Below are positions 7,835 through 15,589 of a DNA stretch of 36,194 nucleotides, one piece after another. Source of the stretch: a bacterium. Its GTDB lineage: Bacteria; Patescibacteriota; Doudnabacteria; UBA920; VMFF01. The stretch covers positions 1 to 36,194 of the forward strand of contig JAKCAE010000009.1 in assembly GCA_021842385.1 (NCBI GenBank), given 5' to 3'. Position numbers and translations under genes: made by a program. Each line of letters opens with the position of its first letter. The stretch's first letter is position 1. The notes under the pieces are model-generated. The model was given only the letters and a program-made list of their open reading frames with translations. It made no database searches and had not been told where the DNA came from.

Positions 7835-8764
7835 ATGAATGCAAATACGGATTTAAGTGTTAAGGTGTTGTTTAGCAAAGCCTGGTTTGATTACAGGTCA
7901 AAGTTTGTTGTTTTGTTTGGTATTCTCTCAGCGCCTCTCGTGGCTTTGCTTTTATCATATTTTCTTGCTGAAATATTGCCGCCGCTTTCGTATTTGTTGT
8001 TAGTTTTAGCAGGGGTTTTGGTTTGGGTAAGCCAGATTGCGATGATTTATGCTTTAAAAATACCAGGGATTAAGATCGTAGATGCATACGGTAAGGCATT
8101 TTTGAAGATTTTTTCTTTGCTCTGGACCGGAATTTTAGTAGCCGGTAACTTAGCTTCAGTATTTGCGATCCCTTTGATTCTAGGTTTGGTGGTTTTCTTT
8201 ATGTATCAGGCAGGGATTTTGCAGAATTTCAAGCCTTTGTTTTATGGGATCGCCGGTTTAGCTGCTTTTTTGGCTGTTCTTTATGCTATATATTTTGCCA
8301 TTCTATATCAGTTTACAACTTATGCTTTGATAGGTTTAGAAAAGAAAGGGGTGTCTGCTTTGCTGGCAAGTGTTTCTTGTGTCAAAGGAAAGTGGTTTTT
8401 TGTCTTAACAAGAATTTTAGTAACAGTAGTAATCCTTACGCTGCCCATGTTTCTCCTGGATATTGCATTGATTAATCAGCAGGAGCTTTTTAATCTCATC
8501 CAGTCTGTCTATGGGTATGTAATTACACCGTTTGTGGTTGCATATATGTATAACTTGTTTGTTGGACTAAAAGAAATTCAGACTGTTGATCTTGCAGAAA
8601 AAGCTTCTCAAAGAAATTGGGTAGTTGGCAGAGCAGCATTTGGTTTTGCGACCGTGTTTGGTCTGCTTCTGTTCCTGTCTGTTGTTCAGAAAACAGATTA
8701 TTTCCCGGTTTTAAAAGCACGGCTTGGAGAAATACAGCAGCAGAGTAAAATATTAGGAAAGTAA
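7835..8764 (+). CDS. Polytopic membrane protein of unknown function
   Basis: The 309-residue protein has about six to seven hydrophobic segments (roughly residues 22-48, 50-72, 95-125, 135-160, 188-212, 222-242 and 265-282) separated by short polar loops. It has no motif I can tie to an enzyme. The overall look resembles the membrane domains found in DUF975-like or glycerophosphodiesterase-associated proteins, but I cannot assign a family with confidence. It is a single-gene unit with its own extended -10 promoter and a strong terminator just after the stop. Confidence 0.8.
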   Translation: MNANTDLSVKVLFSKAWFDYRSKFVVLFGILSAPLVALLLSYFLAEILPPLSYLLLVLAGVLVWVSQIAMIYALKIPGIKIVDAYGKAFLKIFSLLWTGILVAGNLASVFAIPLILGLVVFFMYQAGILQNFKPLFYGIAGLAAFLAVLYAIYFAILYQFTTYALIGLEKKGVSALLASVSCVKGKWFFVLTRILVTVVILTLPMFLLDIALINQQELFNLIQSVYGYVITPFVVAYMYNLFVGLKEIQTVDLAEKASQRNWVVGRAAFGFATVFGLLLFLSVVQKTDYFPVLKARLGEIQQQSKILGK

Positions 8765-8770
8765 TTTAAA

Positions 8771-8796
8771 ATCCCCGAGAGTCTCGGGGATTTTTT
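8771..8796. terminator. Bidirectional terminator between the membrane-protein gene and the gyrA-tRNA-Ile unit
   Basis: The stem ATCCCCGA/TCGGGGAT is followed by T6 on the plus strand and by a TTTAAATT tract on the minus strand. It serves both convergent units. Confidence 0.9.
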
Positions 8797-8797
8797 C

Positions 8798-8873
8798 TGG
8801 TGGGCATGCCAGGACTCGAACCTGGGACCAATTGTGTATAAGACAATCGCTCTACCAACTGAGCTACATGCCC
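8798..8873 (-). tRNA. tRNA-Ile(UAU)
   Basis: This is a full cloverleaf: acceptor GGGCATG/CATGCCC, D stem GCTC/GAGC, anticodon stem ATTGT/ACAAT with loop CTTATAC, T stem CCAGG/CCTGG and encoded CCA. Positions 34-36 read TAT, so the decoded codon is AUA. Most bacteria read AUA with a CAU tRNA modified by TilS, so a genuine UAU anticodon is notable. It lies 12 nt downstream of gyrA and upstream of the shared terminator, so it is probably processed from the gyrA transcript. Confidence 0.92.
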
Positions 8874-8885
8874 TTAAGCTGCCTA

Positions 8886-11327
8886 TTATATTACAGCACT
8901 AGAGGCAACTTTGTCACCATCATCAAGACGCATGACTCTAACACCCTGGGTTGCTCTGCCTAGTGTTGAGATGGTGTTTAGTTTTGTTCTCAGGGCTTGT
9001 CCGCTTCTTGAAAAGAGTACAAGATCATGTTCTTCGCTTGCTGTGACAATATGCATGGAAATAATTTTACCTGTTTTGTCTGTAACTTTCAACGTCTTTA
9101 TTCCCGAGCCTCCGCGTTTCTGAACTTTGTAGAAAGAAAGGTCTGTCTTTTTACCCAAGCCGTTTTCTGTAATGACTAGAACTTGAAGATCTTTTGTATT
9201 TTCACCTTTTGAAATAATGTCCATGCTCATTAAAAAATCCTTGCCTTTTAAGCGCATACCCCTTACTCCGGCTGCTCCTCTGCCCATTGGTCTGATGTCT
9301 TTTTCAGAAAAACGGATTGCTTGGCCCATTTCTGTTGAGAGCATTATCTGGTCATCGCCATTTGATAGATTAACCCATTTTAGTTCGTCGTCATCTTTTA
9401 GTTTGATGGCAATCATACCGCTTCTGCGGACTTTTGCGAAAGCGTCAGATTCCACTTTTTTTATGAGCCCTTTCTTAGTTGTCATGACCAAGTATTTTGC
9501 CGGAGATTTTTTAGATTGACAAAGAATTGCAGTGGCATATTCTCCAGAGCCAAGCTGGAGAAAGTTAACTAGCGCTTGTCCTTTGGCAACCCTGGAGCTT
9601 TCTGGTATTTCATAGACTTTTGTTTGAAAAATACGTCCTTTGTTGGTAAAGAACATCATATCATCGTGAGTGTTTGCTGAGATGACAACATCAACAACAT
9701 CCTCTTCCTTTGTTGTCATACCTATGACCCCTTTACCACCGCGTCCTTGAGTTTTGTAGGTGTCTGGAGCCAGACGTTTAATGTAACCTGATTTGGTGGT
9801 TGTAATTATGACGTTTTCTTCAGGAATGAGATCTTCTGCTTTAAATTCCCCTATTGGGGTTTTTACAACCTGGGTTCTTCTTTCATCGCCAAATCTGTCT
9901 TTAAGTTCTGCAACTTCTTTTTTAATTATGGCTAGTATTTTCTTTGCTGACTTTAAGATGTCTTCTAATTCGGCAATGAGTTTTTTCTTTTCTGCTAGTT
10001 CTTCATCAATTTTTTTCCTTTCTAGTCCTGCTAGGGTTTGCAAACGCATGTCTAAGATTGCTCGTGCTTGAATTTCTGAGAGTTTGAATTTTTTTACTAG
10101 GTTTTCAAAGGCTTCTTCTTTGGTTGGAGACTTTTTGATTACTGCGATTACTTCGTCGATATGATCCAAGGCTTTTTTTAAGCCTTCTAGGATGTGTGCT
10201 CTTTCTTTGGCTTTGTTCAAATCAAACTCGGTTTTTCTTCTGACAACAATTTGTCTGTGTTCGAGGTATTTTTCAAGAATGGTTTTTAAGTTTAAAACCA
10301 TTGGTTCAATACCATCGACCAACGCCAACATGTTTAAGTGAAATGTTTCTTGAAGCTGGCTGTATTTAAAAAGCTGGTTTAGAATTTTGTTTGCTAAAGC
10401 GTCTTTTTTGAGGTCTACGACAATACGCACGCCATCTTTGTCTGACTCATCTCTTAAGTCTTTTATACCCTCAACCTTTTTTTCTTTGACTAAATCTGCA
10501 AATTTTTGAAGCAAAGTTGCTTTGTTAACACGATATGGAATTTCTGTAATGATTATTTGGTATGCTCCGGTTTTTGTTTCAACTATGTCAGTCTTGGCAC
10601 GCATGACTATGCTGCCTTTGCCTGTAGCATATGCTTCTTTTATGGCATTGATGTCGTAGATTATACCACCAGTTGGAAAATCTGGTCCTTTGATGAACTG
10701 TAAGAGGTCTTCTGTTGTTGCCTTGGGATCATCTATGAGTAATGTTATGGCGTCACAGAGTTCTGTGAGATTATGCGGAGGAATATCTGTAGCCATACCA
10801 ACAGCAATACCCAATGTTCCGTTTAAAAGAAGGTTAGGAAGCTTTGCTGGCAAGACAACTGGTTCTTTCTTGGTTGCATCAAAGTTATCTCTATAGTCAA
10901 CAGTTTCTTTTTCAATATCTGTAAGTAGTTCCTCTGCCATTTGGCTCATGCGCGCTTCTGTGTATCTGTAAGCAGCAGCGCCATCACCATCCATTGAGCC
11001 AAAGTTTCCTTGACCATCAATGATTGGATAGCGCATGGCAAAATCTTGAGCCATGTGCACCATGGAATCATAGACTGCCACATCGCCATGTGGGTGGTAT
11101 TTTGCAAGCACGTCACCGACCACAGATGCGGATTTTCTAAACTTTGCATTGTGTCTTAAACCTTGTTCGTGCATGGAATACAAAATGCGCCTGTGTACTG
11201 GTTTTAAGCCGTCTCTGACATCTGGTAGGGCACGATCCACGATCACGCTCATAGCGTAATCAAGGAAGCTTTCTTGCATTTCTGATTCTATTGTGCGTTG
11301 GCGTAAGACGCCGATTTCTTCTGACAT
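8886..11327 (-). CDS. gyrA: DNA gyrase subunit A
   Basis: GyrA breaks and rejoins DNA and wraps it so that the gyrase A2B2 enzyme can add negative supercoils. The 813-residue protein aligns without gaps to E. coli numbering near the active site: Arg121-Tyr122 in [10 protein letters not shown], with Tyr122 the catalytic tyrosine. The quinolone region reads [10 protein letters not shown], so position 83 is Val rather than Ser and Asp87 is kept. The C-terminal beta-pinwheel carries a GyrA-box-like QGRGGKG, which supports gyrase rather than ParC. gyrB is not in the window. It is the last protein gene of the MBL-small membrane protein-gyrA unit, one base after the preceding stop. Confidence 0.97.
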   Translation of the reverse strand: MSEEIGVLRQRTIESEMQESFLDYAMSVIVDRALPDVRDGLKPVHRRILYSMHEQGLRHNAKFRKSASVVGDVLAKYHPHGDVAVYDSMVHMAQDFAMRYPIIDGQGNFGSMDGDGAAAYRYTEARMSQMAEELLTDIEKETVDYRDNFDATKKEPVVLPAKLPNLLLNGTLGIAVGMATDIPPHNLTELCDAITLLIDDPKATTEDLLQFIKGPDFPTGGIIYDINAIKEAYATGKGSIVMRAKTDIVETKTGAYQIIITEIPYRVNKATLLQKFADLVKEKKVEGIKDLRDESDKDGVRIVVDLKKDALANKILNQLFKYSQLQETFHLNMLALVDGIEPMVLNLKTILEKYLEHRQIVVRRKTEFDLNKAKERAHILEGLKKALDHIDEVIAVIKKSPTKEEAFENLVKKFKLSEIQARAILDMRLQTLAGLERKKIDEELAEKKKLIAELEDILKSAKKILAIIKKEVAELKDRFGDERRTQVVKTPIGEFKAEDLIPEENVIITTTKSGYIKRLAPDTYKTQGRGGKGVIGMTTKEEDVVDVVISANTHDDMMFFTNKGRIFQTKVYEIPESSRVAKGQALVNFLQLGSGEYATAILCQSKKSPAKYLVMTTKKGLIKKVESDAFAKVRRSGMIAIKLKDDDELKWVNLSNGDDQIMLSTEMGQAIRFSEKDIRPMGRGAAGVRGMRLKGKDFLMSMDIISKGENTKDLQVLVITENGLGKKTDLSFYKVQKRGGSGIKTLKVTDKTGKIISMHIVTASEEHDLVLFSRSGQALRTKLNTISTLGRATQGVRVMRLDDGDKVASSAVI

Positions 11328-11328
11328 A

Positions 11329-11559
11329 TTATTGATTCTGTCCTGATGCTGGTGTTAATTGTGTCTTGTCCATTTTAAAGTTTTTTATGGAGTTTTGTAT
11401 GGTCTTGAAAAGCTCGAGGTTTTTAGGGGATCCGCTGTCATAGTTTCCGATTAAGATCCATGCGCCAATTAGGACAATTGCTGCTACGACTGTTGTTAAC
11501 CAAAGCAGTTGTACTTTTTTTTCTTTTGGCTTTGCTCTTAGTTTTTCTAACCACTGCAT
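11329..11559 (-). CDS. Small single-pass membrane protein, unknown
   Basis: The 76-residue protein has a basic N-terminus ([15 protein letters not shown]), one transmembrane helix at about 17-38 and a polar tail of about 38 residues, probably outside the cell. I do not recognise a family. Its ATG overlaps the TAA of the MBL gene by one base (TAATG), and its stop is one base from the gyrA ATG, so translation is likely coupled along the unit. The compact packing argues that it is a real gene. Confidence 0.75.
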   Translation of the reverse strand: MQWLEKLRAKPKEKKVQLLWLTTVVAAIVLIGAWILIGNYDSGSPKNLELFKTIQNSIKNFKMDKTQLTPASGQNQ

Positions 11560-12191
11560 TATCTTAGCGGCTCCAGGATAATTATCTTCATGGGCTGCTC
11601 TACTGTGAGGTCTTTTTTCTTTAGCGTTAGCTTGTCCATTTTTTCATGTTTATTCCCAAACTCTTTAAGGAACTTTTCTTCTGTGTCAGCATGGATCTTC
11701 AATCCAGGCATTTTGTAGTGCATCGGGATGACAAATTTTGGCTCTATGAAGTTAACAGCCTTTGCTGCTTCATCTGAGTTGAGAACTCCATTTGCTCCGA
11801 TTGGTACTAGCATGACATCAACGTCACCAATATCTTCCAGCTCATCTTCACTTAAGGATAGTTTTTCAATGTGTGCCATGTGTAAGATTTTTATACCCTC
11901 GACTTCAATTAAATAAATGGTTATTACCCTACCATTCTTATCTTTAACAGGAATACCTGTTATTGTGTGTTCTTTAACATCATATTCCCCGGGTCCGTTA
12001 ACAATGAAAGGCTCTCCTGAAAAACCTGAGGTCCAGGAATACAGCTCATTACCTTTCTCAGAAAGGATGACTAAATCAGCTGCTCCGCGAGGTGGAGTTA
12101 GTCCAGAGTCCTTGCCAAAAGGATCAATTATTGATGTGGATTCTTTCCCTGTTATCTTAAACGAACTTAGTCCAAAATATGAGATTTGCAT
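11559..12191 (-). CDS. MBL-fold protein with a degenerate metal site
   Basis: The 210-residue protein follows the outline of UlaG/YtkL-like metallo-beta-lactamase-fold hydrolases: an N-terminal ISYFGLSSFKI strand, GPGEYDV, an LHMAHIEKLS segment and a late PMHYK histidine. The metal-binding HxHxDH motif expected after the second strand is absent; the site reads LVILSEKGNELYSW. It is therefore probably not a normal two-zinc hydrolase and may be catalytically inactive or use a different site. It heads the unit with gyrA. The promoter TGGTAAAAT ends 6 nt before the ATG. Confidence 0.8.
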   Translation of the reverse strand: MQISYFGLSSFKITGKESTSIIDPFGKDSGLTPPRGAADLVILSEKGNELYSWTSGFSGEPFIVNGPGEYDVKEHTITGIPVKDKNGRVITIYLIEVEGIKILHMAHIEKLSLSEDELEDIGDVDVMLVPIGANGVLNSDEAAKAVNFIEPKFVIPMHYKMPGLKIHADTEEKFLKEFGNKHEKMDKLTLKKKDLTVEQPMKIIILEPLR

Positions 12192-12197
12192 GTGTAT

Positions 12198-12206
12198 ATT
12201 TTACCA
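12198..12206 (-). promoter_or_regulatory. Extended -10 promoter of the MBL-gyrA unit, leaderless spacing
   Basis: On the minus strand TGGTAAAAT is followed by ATACAC and then the ATG at 12191. The predicted transcription start is the start codon itself. Confidence 0.65.
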
Positions 12207-12241
12207 AAAAAAGAGCAATTTTGGAAGCCTAAAATGAGTCT

Positions 12242-12276
12242 TAAAAACACCGAGCCCTGAGGGTTAGTCAGGGCTC
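12242..12276 (-). terminator. Terminator of the zinc-ribbon/HTH gene
   Basis: The stem GAGCCCTGA/TCAGGGCTC (12252-12260 with 12268-12276) has a 7-nt loop and is followed on the minus strand by a T-rich tract. The gene's TGA stop lies inside the 5' arm of the hairpin. Confidence 0.85.
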
Positions 12277-12951
12277 TGGTTTTGGTGGGAAGCGCGCGCC
12301 GCATACTAGACAATACCCGTCAGTATTCGGGTTTGCTTCTGCTTCGGCATGGGTTTTAGGGCAACCCTCTTTGGCTTCAACTTCGATAGTGTGACCCCAA
12401 ATTCTGTTGAACAGCTCTGCCAGGAATTGCTGTCTGCGTTTGCCGCAGTTTGTGCAGTGCTTGGCATAGCGCGGCTGAATATCACCGCATTGCTTGCAGG
12501 GGATTCCCATGCCTCGAGAGTAGATTTCGGACAGTGCTTCTTCCATATCAACGGTTTTGCTCGGGCAAACTCTCTCAAAAGCAATGCAGATTCTTTCGAT
12601 GAGATTTTCCCGCAGAGCTCTAGCTTTTCCCGCAGACACGTTTAGCGCTTCTGCAATCTCCCCGATGCTGTCTTGCTCTGCATAGAGCAGGTACGCAACT
12701 AGGAACATCTCATCGCTCAGTTCTTGAGCAAGAGGAGTGCAGGCCTCTTTAACTTCCTCTCCCGTGGCATCCTCTGAATCAAGGTAGTCTACATCCTCAT
12801 CATCAAGGAGGTCGTCTGCTTGATCATGGGTCATACCAGGCGCCCATGTCTCTATTGCCATTCCGAAAGCATCTGTGGGGGCGTGTTGATCTCCCCGCCA
12901 GGATTCGTCATCTGGCAGCTCGAAGGAGCTGTCTTCTTCCCATTCACTCAT
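12268..12951 (-). CDS. Acidic protein with a sigma-like HTH and zinc ribbon(s)
   Basis: The 227-residue protein starts MSEWEEDSSF. An upstream ATG at 12987 is in frame, but the one at 12951 follows GGAGGAGCC, a strong Shine-Dalgarno. Residues 1-80 are acidic and low in complexity. Residues 85-125 look like a helix-turn-helix of the sigma region 4 kind (SIGEIAEALNVSAGKARALR). Cys152-Cys155 and Cys166-Cys169 form a zinc ribbon. Cys197, Cys214, Cys217 and possibly His201 may bind a second zinc. Base composition and codon use are visibly GC-richer than the neighbours. A role in transcription is an inference from the HTH and zinc pattern. The gene is monocistronic, divergent from rpsA, with its own terminator. 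Confidence 0.8.
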   Translation of the reverse strand: MSEWEEDSSFELPDDESWRGDQHAPTDAFGMAIETWAPGMTHDQADDLLDDEDVDYLDSEDATGEEVKEACTPLAQELSDEMFLVAYLLYAEQDSIGEIAEALNVSAGKARALRENLIERICIAFERVCPSKTVDMEEALSEIYSRGMGIPCKQCGDIQPRYAKHCTNCGKRRQQFLAELFNRIWGHTIEVEAKEGCPKTHAEAEANPNTDGYCLVCGARFPPKPEP

Positions 12952-12986
12952 GGCTCCTCCGCTGATTTTTGCCCCCGTATGTTGCA

Positions 12987-13016
12987 ATATTACACTAAGT
13001 TTCTTGATCCTTGCAA
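12987..13016 (-). promoter_or_regulatory. Promoter of the zinc-ribbon/HTH gene
   Basis: On the minus strand: TTGCAA (13016-13011), an 18-bp spacer, then TAATAT (12992-12987), about 36 nt before the ATG. TTGCAA is its own reverse complement and is also the best -35 candidate of the divergent rpsA promoter. Confidence 0.5.
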
Positions 13017-13039
13017 TATATATGGTTTTTTAGTATACT
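13011..13039 (+). promoter_or_regulatory. Promoter of rpsA
   Basis: TTGCAA (13011-13016), a 17-bp spacer, then TATACT (13034-13039). This predicts a start near 13046 and a leader of about 142 nt, which is exceptionally long for this genome. Confidence 0.6.
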
Positions 13040-13045
13040 TTGGAA

Positions 13046-13187
13046 GCTTAATGAACTCGCACGTTTATTAAATATTAAAAAGTCATTAGGCCTTTGCAAG
13101 GAACGTGCGGTTAAGAATTAACTAACAGAATAGATTTGCGGATTTACCGCATCAATTCTCAAGTTAGTTCTTGGGATTTTTTATTTC
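13046..13187 (+). promoter_or_regulatory. Structured rpsA leader, riboswitch- or attenuator-like
   Basis: The leader has two parts. The first (13047-13115) is closed by CTTAA/TTAAG and a perfect CGCACGTT/AACGTGCG helix (13058-13065 with 13102-13109), with a small CCTT-TGC-AAGG hairpin inside. The second (13113-13172) is a long interrupted hairpin pairing AAG/CTT, AACTAAC/GTTAGTT, AGAAT/ATTCT and TGCGG/CCGCA, followed by T6 at 13177-13182. That makes an intrinsic terminator only 5 nt before the ATG. The 3' strand of the first domain overlaps the foot of the terminator by three bases. I know no riboswitch or ribosomal-protein leader with this layout. An autoregulatory S1 leader is the simplest guess. 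Confidence 0.6.
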
Positions 13188-14330
13188 ATGTCAGAAAAAA
13201 CAGCTACAACAAATGCTCAAACAATGAACGATCTCTTGCAGTCAGGCCTTGAAATTAAGGTTTTGAAGCCAGGGGAAGTTGTTGCGGGAAAGATTTTGTC
13301 TGTAGGGAAAAATGAAGTTTATGTAGATATTGAAGGTTATGGTTTAGGCGTAGTTCGTGGTCGTGAGCTTTATGATGACGAAGCAACTCTCTCTTCTTTA
13401 AAACCAGGAGATGAAGTTTTTGCTTCTGTGGTTGATATTGAAAACAAAGACGGCAACATTGAGCTTTCGTTCCGCCAAGCAGGTCAGGAAAGGGTCTGGT
13501 CTACTTTGCAAGAAAAGATGCAGACTAAAGAAATAGTCCGTACTAAAATTTTAGAGGCAAACAAAGGTGGCTTGATGGTTGAAATTAACAATGTTATGGG
13601 ATTTTTGCCGGTTTCTCAGTTATCAACCGAACACTATCCAAGAGTTGAAGACGGTGACAAGAACAAGATTTTGTCTGTCTTAAATCAGTTTGTTGGTCAG
13701 ATGTTTGATGTTCAGATTATTACAGCAGATCAGAATGAAGAGAAATTGATTGTATCAGAAAAAGCAGTTTATGAAAAAGAATTGCAAGATAGAATCAGCA
13801 AGTTAAAGATTGGTGATGTTGTCACAGGAACAGTTTCTGGAATTGTTGATTTCGGGGTCTTTGTTAAATTCGGAGATTTAGAAGGCTTGGTGCATATTTC
13901 TGAGTTAGCTTGGCAACGCATCGAGCATCCAAAAGATATTGTTAAGGTTGGACAAGAAGTTAAAGCTGTTGTCATTGGTTTGGACAAAGGTAGAATTTCT
14001 TTGTCTATGAAGCAGTTAGAAAAAGATCCGTGGCAGGACAGTGTTAAGAAATACCAGATTGGTCAAGTCGTCAAAGGAAAAGTTTCCAAGATTATGCCTT
14101 TTGGTGTATTCGTCGAACTTGATGACCAGATTCAAGGCCTTGCGCACTTAATGGAATTGTCACACGAAGAAGTTAAGAGTGCTGAAGATGTTTTAAAGGT
14201 TGGAGATGAGAAAGAGTTTAAAATTATTTCAATTGAACCTCAAGAGCATCGCCTTGGTTTATCAATTAAAGCGTTGACTGAAAAACCAGAAGAGAAGAAA
14301 GAAGAAAAAGCAGAAGAGCCAACTGCTTAG
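13188..14330 (+). CDS. rpsA: 30S ribosomal protein S1
   Basis: S1 helps the 30S subunit bind and unfold mRNA. The 380-residue protein contains four S1/OB-fold repeats: about 28-95, 110-185 (more divergent), 202-270 (GDVVTGTVSGIVDFGVFVKF) and 288-360 (GQVVKGKVSKIMPFGVFVEL). A Lys/Glu-rich tail ends it. E. coli S1 has six repeats, and four is common outside Proteobacteria. In a genome nearly without Shine-Dalgarno sequences S1 could matter more than usual for initiation, though this is inference. The gene has its own promoter, a structured leader and a terminator. Confidence 0.95.
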   Translation: MSEKTATTNAQTMNDLLQSGLEIKVLKPGEVVAGKILSVGKNEVYVDIEGYGLGVVRGRELYDDEATLSSLKPGDEVFASVVDIENKDGNIELSFRQAGQERVWSTLQEKMQTKEIVRTKILEANKGGLMVEINNVMGFLPVSQLSTEHYPRVEDGDKNKILSVLNQFVGQMFDVQIITADQNEEKLIVSEKAVYEKELQDRISKLKIGDVVTGTVSGIVDFGVFVKFGDLEGLVHISELAWQRIEHPKDIVKVGQEVKAVVIGLDKGRISLSMKQLEKDPWQDSVKKYQIGQVVKGKVSKIMPFGVFVELDDQIQGLAHLMELSHEEVKSAEDVLKVGDEKEFKIISIEPQEHRLGLSIKALTEKPEEKKEEKAEEPTA

Positions 14331-14340
14331 TATTGTGGTA

Positions 14341-14370
14341 AAAAAACACCGGTAGAATCCGGTGTTTTTT
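14341..14370. terminator. Bidirectional terminator between rpsA and the RNHCP gene
   Basis: The stem CACCGG/CCGGTG is extended by A6/T6 on its flanks, with loop TAGAAT. It serves both convergent genes, and the RNHCP gene's stop lies at its edge. Confidence 0.9.
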
Positions 14371-14668
14371 ATTTTCCACTAATAATTTTTAGTAGTGCAT
14401 CAAAATTGTCTTGAGGTGTTGTTTTGTTATCTTTTTCAAGGCCGCATTTTTCGCAACGATGAGTGATGATATATTCCCCATTTTTTAAATGCACAGCAAT
14501 TGGTCGCATTAAACCTTGGCAGGAGGCTTCCCTATCTCCCGGATTTCTATCCACATGTTTACTGTAGAGACAGTTAAAGCAATGGTTAGTGTAACCATTG
14601 CCTTTGTTTTTTTGGCCACAATGTTTGCAAACAAAATCTTCGATTTTTCTTGAAAAATGTTTGCTCAT
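14369..14668 (-). CDS. RNHCP-type zinc-binding protein
   Basis: The 99-residue protein begins MSKHFSRKIEDFVCKHCGQ. It has the pattern of the RNHCP domain: CKHCG, then TNHCFNCLYSKHVD, GDREASCQGLM and a C-terminal HRCEKCGLEK. The eponymous RNHCP motif reads TNHCF here. The function of the family is unknown; three CxxC units suggest zinc binding. The frame continues upstream into tRNA-Leu, so the start is the ATG at 14668, which lies 7 nt after the tRNA's CCA with no Shine-Dalgarno. It is probably translated from an mRNA released by tRNA maturation. Confidence 0.85.
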   Translation of the reverse strand: MSKHFSRKIEDFVCKHCGQKNKGNGYTNHCFNCLYSKHVDRNPGDREASCQGLMRPIAVHLKNGEYIITHRCEKCGLEKDNKTTPQDNFDALLKIISGK

Positions 14669-14675
14669 TTTATTC

Positions 14676-14762
14676 TGGTGCCGATGGTGGGACTCGAACC
14701 CACAAGCCCTTACGAGCAAGAGATTTTAAGTCTCTCGTGTATACCAGTTCCACCACATCGGC
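14676..14762 (-). tRNA. tRNA-Leu(UAA)
   Basis: The cloverleaf has acceptor GCCGATG/CATCGGC, anticodon stem AGAGA/TCTCT with loop CTTAAAA (anticodon TAA), the long variable arm of class II tRNAs, and encoded CCA. It lies 29 nt downstream of tRNA-Cys on the same strand. Confidence 0.95.
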
Positions 14763-14791
14763 TCGTTTAATATATTAAGTTATACCTGCTA

Positions 14792-14866
14792 TGGAGGCCA
14801 CGACCGGAATCGAACCGGTGCATAAAGATTTTGCAGATCTCCGCCTTACCACTTGGCTACGTGGCC
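14792..14866 (-). tRNA. tRNA-Cys(GCA)
   Basis: Acceptor GGCCACG/CGTGGCC, anticodon stem GAGAT/ATCTT with loop CTGCAAA (anticodon GCA), discriminator T as expected for Cys, and encoded CCA. It is the first gene of a tRNA-Cys/tRNA-Leu/RNHCP transcript. Confidence 0.95.
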
Positions 14867-14897
14867 AGTTTTGTTTTGTCTTTTGAAAATCTATATA

Positions 14898-14926
14898 AGT
14901 TTAGCGCATTAGAAGATATTTTTCAA
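14898..14926 (-). promoter_or_regulatory. Promoter of the tRNA-Cys/tRNA-Leu/RNHCP unit
   Basis: On the minus strand: TTGAAA (14926-14921), a 17-bp spacer, then TAAACT (14903-14898), about 32 nt upstream of tRNA-Cys. Confidence 0.55.
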
Positions 14927-14942
14927 ACGGTTTTGAGATAAA

Positions 14943-14966
14943 TAAAACCCCGCCGGTTAAGGCGGG
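14943..14966 (-). terminator. Terminator of the glucosaminidase-like gene
   Basis: The stem CCCGCC/GGCGGG (14949-14966) has loop GGTTAA in plus orientation and is followed on the minus strand by a GTTTTATTT tract. Confidence 0.85.
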
Positions 14967-14986
14967 ATTCTATTTCGCTTTCATTT

Positions 14987-15589
14987 TTAAGCTGACTCTG
15001 TTTCTACCTGTTGTTCTATTTCAACCAAGTCGTTGTAGACTTGTGTAGTTGCTGCATACCAGTTGGAACTTCTTGGATAAACGTATATTCCGTTCATCTG
15101 TTTTAAAGTCCAGCCTTTGTATCTCCTGTCAATTAACTTCTGTAAGTCAATGATCCAGTCAGCTGTAGAGTCATATCTTTTAAGACCGGCATAACCTTTT
15201 CCAAATTCTCCGTAAATGCCGCTACAGTTATTATAGTAACAACGTTTACCGAGAGAGCTTTCTGCGTTTGAGATAGCGATGATTGTTTTCCAATCATCTT
15301 GAGCCAGTAATATTTCGGTGTAATCCGCTAAAGGTGCGTCTTTACTTTCCAAATATTGTCTGACCAGGGTTACTTTCTTGTCGATCTTAGCATATTTCGC
15401 ATGGTCCATTGTAATTAATGAACCAGGGTTTTGAGTTTTGATTTCAAAAACGATGCTTTTGTCTGAACCAACAGTCTGGGCGTGAGCCACCAAGGAGCCG
15501 GGATGAATCCCAGTTACCAAGGAAACAAGAGCTATTAAAACGGCGAACTTGTTCTTAGCAGACTGAAGGGCCTTCAAAGAAGCGTTCAT
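14987..15589 (-). CDS. Secreted glucosaminidase/lysozyme-like cell-wall protein
   Basis: The 200-residue protein has a signal peptide: a Lys-containing N-region, a hydrophobic core at about 15-36, and an AHA-Q cleavage site near residue 37. The mature part ends in a lysozyme-like domain of the glucosaminidase kind. It shows ISNAESSLG with candidate catalytic Glu110, an NNCSGIYG turn matching the usual NNxFGIKG, and a C-terminal WYAATTQVYNDL helix. Cys117 and Cys122 flank the turn and could form a disulfide. It probably trims peptidoglycan outside the membrane, though activity is inferred. It is monocistronic, with a consensus promoter and a 100-nt structured leader. Confidence 0.8.
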   Translation of the reverse strand: MNASLKALQSAKNKFAVLIALVSLVTGIHPGSLVAHAQTVGSDKSIVFEIKTQNPGSLITMDHAKYAKIDKKVTLVRQYLESKDAPLADYTEILLAQDDWKTIIAISNAESSLGKRCYYNNCSGIYGEFGKGYAGLKRYDSTADWIIDLQKLIDRRYKGWTLKQMNGIYVYPRSSNWYAATTQVYNDLVEIEQQVETESA

